Origin: Isoetes taiwanensis
Taxonomy: Eukaryota; Streptophyta; Lycopodiopsida; Isoetales; Isoetaceae
Assembly (NCBI GenBank): GCA_021234155.1
Contig: JAJEKV010000003.1
Span: 15,610,386 to 15,674,385, forward strand
Direction of reading: 5' to 3'
DNA: 64,000 bases
The notes under the pieces are model-generated. The model did not search any database, was not told the DNA's origin, and saw only the letters and a program-made list of their open reading frames with translations. Each line of letters opens with the position of its first letter. Positions within the stretch are counted from its first letter, which is position 1. The translations under genes and the position numbers were made by a program. Shown in pieces: positions 10,730 through 23,000 of the stretch.

Positions 10730-12463
10730 TCACGGGTTCAAGTACGACCAATCGGTCTTGTGGTAGAGACTATAAACCTGCCATATGTACTCGATAATCA
10801 CATGCAAAGCAGCTCCTAGTATACCGCGCCTAGGTAGTGGATTGGCTTCTATGTGATATGTAGAATAAAGTGATATATCTTTTTTCTCCAAGTCTTCTTC
10901 TTGAATTGCTCCCTCAGCCAAATGCTTGAGCATAACACTTTTGCATAATGCATCAGCTTCACCATTCTGCTCCCTTGGCACGTGACATAGCCTCCAAGTC
11001 TTGAAGTTTCTTAATTCTCCCATGGCTTGGTCCCTAAGTAAGATCATGTCCTCATTTTTGGCTTGGTACTCCCCCATTATTTGCCTGCATACAAGCTGAG
11101 AATCTCCAAAGATAACAATTTCATTAATATTTAAATTCTTTGCTTCTTGAAGGCCTGCTATCAGAGCCTTATATTCTGCCATATTTGAGGTTGCATTAGG
11201 AAAAAATTTGCCTACATTTGCAAGCAGCCTATTAGAAGAATCTTTAAGAATAGCAGCAGAGGAAGCCACACTCAATCTTTTAGAAACACCACCATCAAAC
11301 CATAAGTAAGCAAAATTTTCTTGTTTTGGCAAAGCTACTTGTATAGGGAATTCTGAGTTAGATATTAGATCATTTGTATTCAACTCAAACTCTCCACAAG
11401 GATTTGACAGCAGAATGTCTTCTTCTATGAAGTTTAAGGCTTCAAATTCACCTACTTTGTTGTAGAGTGTTACCTTTCTCTTACCATTGGAAATAGTGCA
11501 TTCTTCTTTTGACCAAACAGGCCTGGCATCAACTGTAGACAACCACTTCCTCCCCAAAAGCAAATCATGAATGTCTGATTTCTCCTCTATTCCTTCAAAA
11601 GCAACAACAACAAAGTTAGATGCAACAACTATTCCCTCTACATCAATTGGCACATTGCTAACTATGCCCATAGGGCTGATTTTTGTGTTTGAGAAGGATT
11701 TTAAAACCATTGGAGCTTTTTTGTTTCTCTCAAGGCCACACATTCTCATAATGTGATGGAGCATTACATTCAGAGGTGATCCTCCATCTAATAGGACCTT
11801 GGTCAAGATCTTCTTGCCCATTCTGGCAACACAAGTGAAGGCCCCTGGGTCATAATCTTCCTGAGTGAGCATGTATGTGCTCCTCAATATGATTGTTAGA
11901 GCAAACTCATCTTCTTTGGTCAAATTCAGTACCTTCTTCCTGTAGGATGGAGCTATCTTGAGCAGAGTCAACAAGTCAATACTGATTTTAGAATTCTTGA
12001 GCAAATACTCAAAATCCTCACTATCTTTATCTTTTCTCAAATATTTCTGAACAGGGGGAGGAGGTACAACCATGTTTTGCTCGATTTCTCTGTGTCTCAC
12101 GGCATTAGCATCCTCATTGGCTTGTGCTGGCTCTTTCTCCTTTGCATTGTTCATCCCTCTTGTGTGTACAGCCATGATCTCCTCCTGTTCTTCAATCTTC
12201 TGCACAAACCTGATAGAAGCATTTTGCTCATTGGATTTAGATTTTTCTTGCCTAGCAAAATACTCTTTCACACTACATCTGTCTTCATAATGCCACGGTT
12301 CTATTGCTATACCGACATTCCTTGGATGGGGACGCCCTTCCTCGCATCTCTTATTTATTTCGCCTCTTTTTCGTTTTCGTTCATCGGCGTTCTCTTGAGC
12401 TCCATTCATTTTTCCTCTTTGGCTCCACAAGTTTCTTCTATTCCCTCCACAATCGTCTTCCAT
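10730..12463 (-). CDS. uninterrupted Tat-type protease-RNase H frame without reverse transcriptase
   Basis: This is an ATG-initiated 577-codon open frame of Ty3/Gypsy Tat-lineage origin. The first 170 or so residues are charged (ADERKRKRGEINKR). An aspartic protease follows at about residues 200-330, with LLDGGSPLNVM (DGG where most elements have DSG or DTG) and DIHDLLLGRKWL. An archaeal-type RNase H follows at about 390-515, with LWFDGG, NMAEYKALIAGL, IFGDSQLV and a terminal NGEADAL supplying the acidic residues. The order matches the start of pol in the full element at 51604-63723, where RNase H precedes reverse transcriptase. Here the frame stops just where reverse transcriptase should begin, and the last 35 or so residues look like unrelated sequence. 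No gag zinc knuckles, integrase or LTRs are nearby. It is most simply a retroelement fragment, but the lack of any stop is unusual beside the decayed relative. Confidence 0.8.
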   Translation of the reverse strand: MEDDCGGNRRNLWSQRGKMNGAQENADERKRKRGEINKRCEEGRPHPRNVGIAIEPWHYEDRCSVKEYFARQEKSKSNEQNASIRFVQKIEEQEEIMAVHTRGMNNAKEKEPAQANEDANAVRHREIEQNMVVPPPPVQKYLRKDKDSEDFEYLLKNSKISIDLLTLLKIAPSYRKKVLNLTKEDEFALTIILRSTYMLTQEDYDPGAFTCVARMGKKILTKVLLDGGSPLNVMLHHIMRMCGLERNKKAPMVLKSFSNTKISPMGIVSNVPIDVEGIVVASNFVVVAFEGIEEKSDIHDLLLGRKWLSTVDARPVWSKEECTISNGKRKVTLYNKVGEFEALNFIEEDILLSNPCGEFELNTNDLISNSEFPIQVALPKQENFAYLWFDGGVSKRLSVASSAAILKDSSNRLLANVGKFFPNATSNMAEYKALIAGLQEAKNLNINEIVIFGDSQLVCRQIMGEYQAKNEDMILLRDQAMGELRNFKTWRLCHVPREQNGEADALCKSVMLKHLAEGAIQEEDLEKKDISLYSTYHIEANPLPRRGILGAALHVIIEYIWQVYSLYHKTDWSYLNP

Positions 12464-14334
12464 CAGCTTGAGCTCGCTTCCATCTCTGTTGGAGCTTCTA
12501 TCATGGCGTCTGTTGGTTCGAGCGGTTCTTTTTTCAGTTTATTTGGTTTGCAGGTTCTGGCCAGGAAGTCTGATCCAGATCCGACCTGGGTTTCTTGGAT
12601 AGTTTTGGCTTTGCCGACTTTGCCTTCCATCACAGGTTTGAATTTTGTTCATCTTTTTTGGTTGATTCATTTCTGGAACATTCTTGCAGATCGATTTGGG
12701 CGTTTTGGGGGCTCGGTACCAGGTTGGGTGCTCCATCGATGGATTTGTTTATCTTCTGGGTCGTGGAATTTTTAAACCCCATCGATGGATTTGTTGGGTT
12801 TGCCGTGCCAGTTTGAAGATCCGACTGATAAATGCCGCCCTTGGAGGCGTTTGGGCTCTGATTCTTGGTTGCCAGGTTTGATTCCTTCCCTTTTGTTTGA
12901 TTACTGTGGTAAATTCAGCATACCGTATAGCTGGGTCGTTGCTGGCTGGAGTATTCCTTTTTCATTCCAGTTTTTGTTAGATCGGTGACCTCTAATCTAC
13001 CTAGTTCAATCCACCGCCTTGTATTCTTCATCCTTGTCTTATCTCTGGCTTGCTTCTCTTCTGCAACTGGCCGCCTTACAGCCTTCCGTTTTCGATCTGT
13101 CACCGCCTTTCTATGGTTTTCTTGACCTCACCTGCCGAGCCTGCATCATAGGGCGACGTGGCAGCCATCCAGGAGATCTCGGATCTTATAGTAGTCGGCC
13201 CACAGCTCTGCCATAGATTTCGATGGGTGAGCCCCCAGTTTTCGGGTGCTCACATTCTCCTATAGTTTTTAAAACCCTTAAGCATTATTTTGGTTTGGTT
13301 TTTACCTTCCAAGTCCACCTTGGCATCCTTATTATTACGTCTAGTTTCTCCTCTGCAGTACCCTCTGGTTGTAGTATAGGTAGTGGTTATTACGTTGACT
13401 TTCTCATCCGTTTGCTCTAGGCTCTAGTTTCCAGTATGACATTACCTGATTTCTTATAATTTTGTTCCCTCGTACAAAGGTTGCATTGCATTGTTTGATT
13501 TATTTCAAAAGGATGGCTTCGGTTTTATCAAGCATTGTTTTTTGATCCGTCTCTTATGCATGTGCTTTCTAGTGGTTCTTATTCGGTTTTTTCGATTCCG
13601 TCTTGCATCTGTATAGTCACGCATGCATTAGGCTACTTTGTATAGTCATGCATAAGGCTACTTTGTTGCATACTGTTTGGTTAGGTCTTTGGCCACGTGG
13701 ATAATCATAGGACCCTTCTTACAAACACATATTTTTCTTCATTATTTACTAACGTAGGTTTGTATCGCCTTTTTTAATACGAGTTTGCATGGTATTCTTT
13801 GTAACATCATGAGTTGAACATGATCACTATGCACGGGGTTGGTGACTTTATTTTGTCGTGATACATACTGGGGTTCGTGTCCCCCTTCGAGCACGACAAG
13901 ATGTTTCTCTGGCTTTATACTTCTATCATGGGGACTTGAGCATGAAATACAGGTTTTTCTAACGATTCTTGTCCTGTTGTTGAAATATTTCCATTCTTAT
14001 TGTCGGGTGCTCCCTGGTTCGTTTCCTCCTCGTCCAATTGGAGTTTTGTAGCGTCGTTTTGGCCGCTTGATTGTATCATAAGACCCATCTTAGGAATTGA
14101 TTTTCATTGCATCTTTGTTACTAATCTTTGTATGTTACGTTAGATGTTTCGTTATGATCGACCGGACACTCTCAGTACCATTACAATTCACTATTATCTT
14201 CGATTTAGACTTACACCGATGACGCTGCACCTGGTTGAGCACATGGGCCCGTCGACTCCATGCATGCAAATCGACCCTTGAAACGATAGCCGCCTAGTTC
14301 CAGAGGCAGTTTCTCCTCTTCGACATCTGTTAGT
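12464..14334. other. T-rich non-coding stretch
   Basis: Several short overlapping plus-strand frames exist (12077-12775 and smaller), but they overlap the antisense of the retroelement frame and lack motifs. On the minus strand it is the upstream region of the protease-RNase H frame and may be remnants of its gag or leader. CCATCGATGGATTTGTT occurs twice (12734 and 12779). I see no gene. Confidence 0.4.
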
Positions 14335-15090
14335 TTTGAAAAGATGCAACAGATAGGAATACAACCAGATGGAGTTATATTCTTGAGTATCTTGAAAGCA
14401 TGTGCCTCGCTAGGAGCTATAGATCACGGCAGGCTTATTCACTACGAAATCTGCAAAACTCGATATCATTTAGATGTTCTTGTGTCAAACACAATAGTTT
14501 ATATGTATGCCCAATGTGGAAGTTTAGATGAGGCACGGGTTGCTTTTCACCATCTTTCAATTCGAAATGTTGTATCATGGGGGGCAATAATTGCAGGATA
14601 TGCCCAGCATGGTGATGGAATTCATGCTGTCAAATATTTTGAGAGGATGCAGCAAGATAGAATCCCACCGGACGATGCGGCATTTATTAATATTCTCGTT
14701 GCATGTAGTCGTCAAGGTCTAGTAGAAGAAGGTCGTTGGTACTTGAAAACCATAATAGATGACCATGGAATTCTTCCAGATATATCTCATTGTAGTAGCA
14801 TGAGTGATCTCCTAGGTCGTTCAGGTTGCCTCAGTGAAGCAGAGGATTTACTCTGGTCGATAGCTCGGACCAATGTTATAGGATGGACATCTCTGCTTAG
14901 TGCTTGCAAAATGCATGGAAATGTCGAAATAGGGAGACGTTGCTTTGATCGAGTTGTCCATCTGGATTGTAGCTGTGCTGCTGCATATGTGCTGATGGCA
15001 AACATCTATTCTGATGCTCAGATGCAGGAAGATGCTTGTAAAATTGAAAAGATGAGGCTCATGCAATTATATGGAAGATTCAAGGGGTGA
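14335..15090 (+). pseudogene. truncated PLS-type PPR protein
   Basis: The frame is open from 14290. PPR sequence begins near 14335 with FEKMQQIGIQPD, and an in-frame ATG lies at 14344. Successive P, L and S style motifs follow, for example LVSNTIVYMYAQCGSLDEA, NVVSWGAIIAGYAQHGDG and CSSMSDLLGRSGCLSEAE, ending in an E-domain-like stretch AAAYVLMANIYSDAQ. Plant proteins of this class normally have an organelle targeting peptide, 10 or more repeats and a complete E/DYW tail, acting in organelle RNA editing or processing. Here there is no targeting peptide, only about five repeats, and the frame ends within the E region. It is most likely a 5'- and 3'-truncated gene copy. There is no sign of an intron or poly(A) tail to show how it arrived. 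Confidence 0.8.
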
Positions 15091-18067
15091 TAAATGATGT
15101 CATTGTCAATGTTTTGCATGATAACTGCCCCATCTTGAAATCTAAGCTGAGAAGGAATGTTAGGTACAGCAAGGGCTTCAAAAAGGACTACTTATAAGAC
15201 AGCAGTCTAAGATTTCCAAATAATTGACCATTTAGTCACATCAATGGTGGTTTGGCAAGATCAATATACCCGGACAGAGAACCAAAAATTGCCCTGTTCT
15301 GATATCCTGCATGTGGCATAAGGAAGAAAACGGGCCAATATAACGTTTCGATGAGGCATGCTTAAAAGATTGAAGGTTTTAAAACAGCCAAATGTCATAG
15401 GAGAAGCAAAAAATGAGAGCTGGCCACAGCCACGAGTCCTTTGCAGCAGTAATAATGGTCCACATGAAGAGACAGGTTTGGAGTTTTATTTACCATGCAG
15501 AAGTTAAGAAATGAAACTGCTGTGTTGGCAAAGCTAAATCAATGCAAGGCTGATGCATACATTGGTTGGAAGATGTTTGTCAACATCTTGAGCGACAGAG
15601 CAGGCCCTCTCTGGAGCTGTATAGAGGTCCTCTCAAAGTTTGAGAAGGCCATTGACTGAAAGACACACTCTGGGAAAATCTCACCTCGCATTGTTATATT
15701 ATTGGATGACGAAGATACATGCATGACCGTACTACAGGCTTGATTGTTCAACGTTGTGGAAAACACATAGGAATGTAAATCTAACATTGGAAAAACTTTA
15801 TTCATGACATAAATTCAATAGGCTGACATCTAAGAAACTGAAATGGAGAACAAAACAAAGATGCTCCCAAACTTTTTAGCATAAGCACTTGTATGCCTAA
15901 GTTTTTTGTCATGGAAGTGGTGCACGAAAGTTTAGCAACATATAATTTATTGGAGTATACATGTGAGGAAAATGCCTTCATCAATGTGCTTGAAATGTCA
16001 AACTCAAACCATGAACCTAAACTCTATGCGTTTGGAAATCTTGTACTACCTATCCCTTAGTACCCCATGTCAATGTGCAATTACTATTTCTATGCATGTA
16101 GTTGATGTTCTCAAACATACATAACCATCCAAACAAGTGCTACAAAATGCGTGATACTATATTTGTTGCTTCCTTTGTGTCAATAATCGCAACATCATCA
16201 CCCTTGAAGCCTTTCTCTATTCTATTCTTAATGCCTAGATCTCCATATAAGAAACACCTTGAACCAAAAAGAAGATATGAGATTTTCAAACGTAATCTTG
16301 CTTCATGGTATTTTTGTCTACATGCTTTATGTCTTAATTGTACATGTCCACGAATCCCTCTCCCATTTAGTTGGAATATCAACCCCCTCCCCCCCCCAAA
16401 ACCCACCCTCGGGCCCCATCACAAAAACACCACAGAAGAAGTGCAAGAACAACAATAAGGAAGATATAGTGGACAATTAAGTCAAGGAGATTGTTATCTA
16501 AAATTGGGTTATACAAATGTGGAATCTGGGGAACAAGTTTTTCCTTAGAACTATGGAAAAAATTGAGCAGATCTCGAAGAAGAGTTGGAAGTGAAAACAC
16601 AACTAGCCTATGAATTAGGGGAGATGAGCCATCCATCATGCACTTAAAGGGAAAACAACAATCAACGCCTTTGTGATTATCTAGATGTAACAAAATTTAG
16701 TGAATAGATGGAGAGAAAAAAAATGTTATCCAATGATGCCACATCTAGGGCAATCTGACAAATGGTTGGGAAGTTATGGTATCTATGAAGTCAAGGTATT
16801 AATGATCACCGCGCAACAATTGCCCATCTACTTTGCAACTCATTTTCACTAAAAAAAGGGGCAACAAGCTCACATTCAATTTGATTCAATTTAGACCCCA
16901 ACGTATTAATATATTAAGTTTATATACATGTTAAAACTTGAAATGCATAAATTGTGGCATGAACAAAGGATAATGTATAGAGATGGAACTTGTTGTAGTA
17001 ATGACATGGTGATGGTGGATAAGAATAAAAAAAGCAATGCCAAGCACTGAAGTAATGGTCAAATTTATCCTGGGCAGGCTGATGAATGAAGAAGAAAGGA
17101 TTACGCTTCATTTTCAAGACTTAAACATGAAATGTAGGTTAAGATATATCATTCTTGTTAGCAGACGGCAAGATGATAACTATATGAAAAATTACAACAC
17201 AATTACGTGAAGAAGGTAGATGCTAATTTGCAAATGTGTGGTTACCAAATCTGGCGAAATTGCTGCAAGAATTGCCTAGGAGTTGCGCATGTGCACTTCC
17301 TAAGTTCTAACATAGACTAATACAATGATCTGCAAACTTCAAGTGCAAACGTTGCAAGGTGGATGCTGAAATTATAATTAATTGTGATCTTGAAGTGACT
17401 TATTCAAACAAATGAAAACTTCAAATGCAAACGTTGCAGGGTGGATGTTGAAATTATAATTAATTGCGATCTTGAAGTAATTTATTTAGAGTAATACCAT
17501 GATGTGCAAACTTCATGTGCAAACATTGCAAGGTGGATGTTGAAATTATAATCAATTGTGATCGTGAAGTTGGTGATGATGGGTAGAAATAACAAGAATA
17601 AAAATAATGAGAGCATTATAACATTACTCTTCTTGAAGAGAAAGTTATAATATTTCATAAGTTGTAACATAGGAGTAAAAGTGAAACTTCTTGCAACCAT
17701 TTGCATTTCAGAAGTGGTAAGAAATGTAGAAATATGTTGAGCAAAAGTTGCAGGTTAAATCTTGAAATTATATTTTATAGTGGTCCAAAAATCTAGGCTA
17801 TGATTGTTGCAGTGCTACTAAAATACAACAACAAAGAAACAAAGATGATGGGTAGAAATAACAAAGAAAGAACAAGAGAATGGGAAAGGTCAATGGTCAA
17901 TGGTCAAGCAATGGCATGCTAGACCATTACTCATTTAAGCAACTCATTTAAGCATTGCCCAATCTCTTCTCTTCAGTTCAGTTAATTTCATTTCATTTCA
18001 ATTCAATTCAATCGATTTATTACCCGCCGGGCTTCGATTGCTGATTGCGCACAGCGCCCGGACAAAG
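15091..18067. other. AT-rich intergenic region
   Basis: No coding region is recognisable. Minus-strand frames at 15539-15805, 16379-16693 and 17482-17706 carry no motif. Low-complexity runs include a C-rich stretch at about 16383-16412 and a CATTT/CAATT run at about 17979-18013, just before the GT31-like exon. A set of three imperfect repeats at 17333-17570 is listed separately. Confidence 0.45.
17333..17570. repeat. three spaced copies of a 64-bp unit
   Basis: Copies begin near 17333, 17414 and 17507. Each runs from an ACTTCAAGTGCAAACGTTGC-like start, through GTGGATG and GAAATTATAAT, to GATCTTGAAGT, with 82- and 92-bp spacing. A degenerate fourth copy may start near 17740. The word GATGGGTAGAAATAACAA also recurs at 17577 and 17848. 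No function is apparent. Confidence 0.7.
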
Positions 18068-18403
18068 ATGAAGATTGATTGGCAGAAGATATTAGTGCTT
18101 ACTTTTTTCATGTTTGCATTTCTCCTCTACTCTTCCAACTTGTGTAATAAAGATGCATTCTTCCTTCTCCATCCTGCAGCACAGATCGCCTCGGCGCCCG
18201 CGCCGCGGCAACTGGAGACACACAATATGAAGATCTTCATTGGGATCTTAACCATGGCATCGAAATTCGAGAGAAGAAATCTGCTGAGAATGGCCTACAG
18301 AGTTCAATCAACACCAGGCACTGAAGTAACACCAGGCACTGAAGATTTGGGTCTTAGAAGAAGGGGCAACATGGCAATCCGCCCAAGCACAGGGAGTAAG
18401 TAA
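18068..18403 (+). CDS. first exon of a GT31-like type II membrane glycosyltransferase (partial)
   Basis: The frame is ATG-initiated, beginning MKIDWQKI, with one hydrophobic segment (about residues 8-24, ILVLTFFMFAFLLYSS) fitting a Golgi signal anchor. A short stem and then MKIFIGILTMASKFERRNLL follow. That last motif resembles the start of the catalytic domain of plant beta-1,3-galactosyltransferase (GT31) proteins, which transfer galactose in the Golgi lumen. A good donor (GAGTAAGTA) lies at 18390-18398, just before the in-frame TAA, so this is probably exon 1. A TTG 30 bp upstream is in frame but is not a likely start. The tail has a duplicated 18-bp segment encoding TPGTE twice. No later exon with the DxD region is visible, and a CACTA element begins 480 bp downstream. 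The gene may be interrupted or truncated. Family assignment rests on one motif plus topology. Confidence 0.45.
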   Translation: MKIDWQKILVLTFFMFAFLLYSSNLCNKDAFFLLHPAAQIASAPAPRQLETHNMKIFIGILTMASKFERRNLLRMAYRVQSTPGTEVTPGTEDLGLRRRGNMAIRPSTGSK

Positions 18404-18884
18404 ACACAGAAATGGCTATTTTAGAGATGGCTTCCTGGGCTGTTGAGACAGCTGGTTCACCATGATGAGCACGATGATTCATCCCTAATTCTGTCAGAAC
18501 GATGTTTCGTCCCTGATTCTGTCAGATATATTAGATTGGCATCTCTTTCTCTTTCTGCACGTGGAAAATTTATAGTGGTTCCAGATGTTGCCTGGATTTA
18601 GGAAGATGTTTATGGATCAATTCGCGTGTAACATTTACTGTGGATCTCTCTGGGTATAAATAGGCTTAGATCGCCCAATTTTTTGAATTCGCTAAGACTC
18701 ACTAATGCCGCACTCACATGGACGAACGGTTTTGCAGCTGCGGCAACCATGTAACTGAAACCAATCTGGCTTTATTGCCCTTTGTATTCACATGATCATA
18801 TTCCTAACTGGGCTCCAGTTGCATCGCTGACGAACAGGAGAAAAAATAGCAACAGTGTTTTCAAGAGGTCTTTGCAGACGGAAA

Positions 18885-19640
18885 CACTACAAGAGAAATG
18901 GGGTATTAACGTCACCATAGCATCGATGGATTTTTTGGTGTTTTTGAGGTGAAAAGAGTGTTCAGAAGTTAATAGCAACAAGTTATTATCAAATAATTCT
19001 TTTGTGCTAATTCGACGCTTTGTCCGATGCTATGGATGATGCTATATCATTTTGATCTACTAACGCTATAACCGATGCTATGGTCGACACAAGAGCCGAT
19101 GCACTATGAATCAAAGGTATTAGCATCGATTCAAGCATAAATTCCACTTGACTCTAATTCTACGACCCCATGCCGACACTCACGTATGACTCTAATATGG
19201 GTATTGAATGTAACGTTGGGCTTGACTCTATGTCCGACTCAATGTTCACCTCTATTCCTCGACTCTAAAGTGACTTTTATGTCCGACACTACCTTTGGTT
19301 CTAATTTTGACTTTACTACCGACTCTATTTTTGATGCTACTGATTGACTCTATATCTAACCCTATGTCCGACACTAAGTTTGGTTCGACTGCCTCTACCA
19401 CCCACTTTACGGCTTGATGCTACTACCGACTCTACAACTAACCCTATGTCTGGTGCTAGATTGACTCATACAATAGTATTATGAAGTCTACTATTCGTGC
19501 TAACATGAGATCTCACTCTTGTATGTACACTATCTCCAGATTTGATGCTACCATAGATTTTATGTTCTATGATTGACTTATATGGTATACACGACTAGTC
19601 AGGCGCTTTACTATAGGTTTTAAAACTTTTTGAATAATCT
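18885..19640. repeat. CACTA left subterminal repeats
   Basis: After the terminal CACTA, variants of GACTCTAAT, GACTCTATGTCCGAC and GATGCTA recur every 15-30 bp. In CACTA elements such motifs are binding sites for the element's own DNA-binding protein. That role is inferred here. Confidence 0.75.
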
Positions 19641-20022
19641 CATATGCAAAGATACCAAAAAAGAACTCACTTGCCATCTATATAAAGAGCCATTTGCCTC
19701 TCAACTCTCAATATAATTATTGCTCCTCTAGATTTTTCACTTTCTCAAAGTCTTCATTTCATATCATCCTATATGGCTAGGAAGAAATTACAAAGGCTAT
19801 ATCTTATTTATCTCATATGCTTCAAAAGTTCTTTAATAGATAATATTAGCAATTGTATGAAGAGTATCTCAATACAATATCAAGTAACGACAATTAAATA
19901 TACTTCAAAAACTAATTGAATTAGTCTTCAATAATGTCATATAGCAAATCACGCTCAACCTCTTCTATTTCATCATCATCTAATTGCAAAAGAGCCGATT
20001 CATGTCTCTCCGTCTCGATTTT

Positions 20023-23000
20023 CTATCGCCCCTCCTCGTCAATTAAGTAATCATCAAATATCTGATGTTCTGGGCTATGCATTATTGGAGACCTTAACTG
20101 AAGGTCTTGATGGTCCTCTAATTGTGAATCATGCTCGTGATCAATGATTTCTTCGACTGGGTTGATCAACTCCAACTCATGAGGAAGCGGGAGTCTATCA
20201 GTTGACGATCCTTGTGTGTCACAATTAGTATCATTGAGGACAGGCAGGGCAATAACTCTTCGAGAAGTTGGTTGTGAATGAACCACTATCCGCCATTTCT
20301 TATCCCCAGGATTATCATGGAAAAAAACTTGCTTTACCTGACTAGGAAATATAAAAGGCTCGTCCAGATCCCTTAAGACGTGTGAAGTATCTACCTCATA
20401 GAATCCAGAAGGGTGTGCTCGAATAGTTTGATTTCTTCCTTGGGTTTGTGTTTTGAACCATTTGGCCTTCAGTACGTTCACATGGAATGAGCGAAAGTTC
20501 AAGTCCATGATTTTGGTAATAACTCCAACATACTCCACATTGCCATCAATAGGATTTACGCCGCCAAGATCGCATTGACTTCTTTTGCGTAAAAGAAGCA
20601 ATTATTCCGTAGTCAAAAGTGACACGACCTTTGTCAACTTCCTCAATAATGAAAGTGTTGTCCATAAACCCACATTGAAGAATGGTATCTTATCCGCAAA
20701 CAAGTGAGAAGGAGAAATATTACTTTCGTAGTTTTAAACATAATACATGTCATTTCTCTATATTATCGCGTTACCTTCCTCTCACAACCTAAAGCAATAT
20801 TGAAGTCATCGGTGGATATCTTCTCGCCTTCCTCCTTTTGCTTTCTCCATTTCTGAATCAACCACCAATTTGGCATCGACAAAGGTAACTCCTCTAGATA
20901 ATCGGGATATCTTAATCTTCCTCTTGAGACACTCTATTTTCCCCGCATATATGCTTCTCTAGCCGTTCTTCTTTCATTATGAAGCCTTCTCATATAATTC
21001 ATGCCATCGTCCGAGAGACTTTCGGATATTAATGACAAACCTATTAATGGCAACAAATTCTTCATCACTTAGTTTTCGACCTTCCTTACCCAGTCCTTGC
21101 AACACTTCACCTTCTAACTCTTCTTCAACATCCTTTTTCCATATTCTAGGTGCATTAGAATGTACCAAGGCCATAACTTCTGTAAGAAAAAATAACGTCT
21201 CTTGTACCAAATGTCCCTCAGCAATACAACCTTCGCGTACAAAGCCGTTCAAGACTTTCATGTATCTCTCCAAGAAGAACATCCACCTTGATGGAGCCGG
21301 ACCAACAAGCATAATTTCTCGTGGCAAATTTAATAGTAGATGCACCTAAGACAAAAACATCAATCATCTCATATTTTGTCATACTCTATAAGTGTCTTGT
21401 ACTTACTTGTAGATCAAAGAAGCTGGTGGGAAAAATCATCTCAAGCATACATAAAGTTTCTACAATTTCGACTTCCATTGCAGGAATATCTTCTAGATTA
21501 ATTTCCTTTGATGAAACCCATCGAGAGAACTTGCCAAGTCTGTAAATGATTGTACGTACGGATGGTGTAAGGCAGTTTTCAATGGCACAAGGAAGAAGAT
21601 GTTGCACCCACGCAAATGGAATATTAGTTTTCAAGAAAAAAACCAATTGGGTAATGCTAATAATAAACCTGTAAGAATGTGTGCCAATCATGTGTCTTCA
21701 ATCCAGTAACTTTATCCTCCTTTGTAAAAGCCCGTTTTAAAGACGCCCCATAACCCGTAGGTGTACGCATTTTTTTTATAACATTTTTCACTTGAATAAG
21801 CTCTTGTTTTGTCAAAACCCATGGGCCCCGTCGAATAAGAGGTGCTTTGCCTTCCTTTTCAATTGGCCATAACTCAGGCATTATTTGTCGTTCCTTGAGG
21901 TCATATCTTGCGTTTAGTGTCTCGCACTCCCCCGTCAAATGCCTCCATAAAGAATGTGCAACATTCTTGAAAATGTGCATTGGATCCAACAAATGTACAA
22001 CTTTTAGGTCACACCAATAGTCTAGTCGATAGACTATTGACAGTCTCTTCATTCCAGGTGGAGGAGAGTTGGAGGTGTTATTGTTCCATTTCTCCAACCA
22101 ATATTTAGGAGTTAGTACTTTTGGTTTACTACGAAGAGAATGACCATCTGGCAAATACTTTTGATGCCCCTTGTAAATCATCTTTGATAAATGTTTTGAG
22201 CTATATGAGGGCACTTGATCACCACAAGATGGACAACCACAAGCACCTTTATTTTGCAAACCTATATAACCCATAGATAAGTATTAATACACCACTAAAA
22301 TAAAGATAATTGCCAATTTTGATCTAGGTACCTGAGGCAACACTAAACCCAGGATAATCATGGATCGTAAAACATAAAATCCCATGGAAGGTAAAAACAT
22401 GGGGTGCCTTCACTATATCATACATTTTGATTCCTTTCCACAATATCTCTAGCTCCTCAACAAGAGGCTCCATGTAAACATCCATATTCTTCACTTGATA
22501 CTTCCCTATTGATAGCAATTGAAAGATAATATGAGAATACATGAAAACATAGCGAAGAATATAAGAAACATCTTATAAAACTCAAATATCTACATACCTG
22601 GTACAATAAGTGTTAACATCATGTGCCCAGGCTTAGTTGCCATCCAAGGTGGAATGTTGTAATTAATAACAACAATGGGCCAAACACTATGTGAGGATGA
22701 CATTGTACCAAATGGACAAATACCATCCATCCCAAGTGCAAGGCGTATGTTTCTTGGTTCCTCCTTGAAAATTGGCCATTTGTCTTCAATATGCCTCAAG
22801 GCTTCACCATCAGCAGGGATTCTCATGATGCCATCTTTGCTCCTATGCGTTGCATGGAAATCCATGAATGCTGCAAGTGATGGTGACCTAAACATGTGTT
22901 GTAGACGAGGGATGATTGGCATATGCCTCAACACCTTCTTAGCTACTTTTGTTTTCATATGGTCAACGTATCTTGATTCTTTGCATTTTGGACATTCTTG

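Noticed and set aside
10700-10760. tRNA gene or tRNA-derived SINE
   Set aside because: A B-box-like GGTTCAAG is present, but I found no A box, cloverleaf or target duplication.
12077-12775. 232-codon plus-strand hydrophobic frame
   Set aside because: Most of it is antisense to the retroelement frame, it lacks motifs, and its start is not an ATG.
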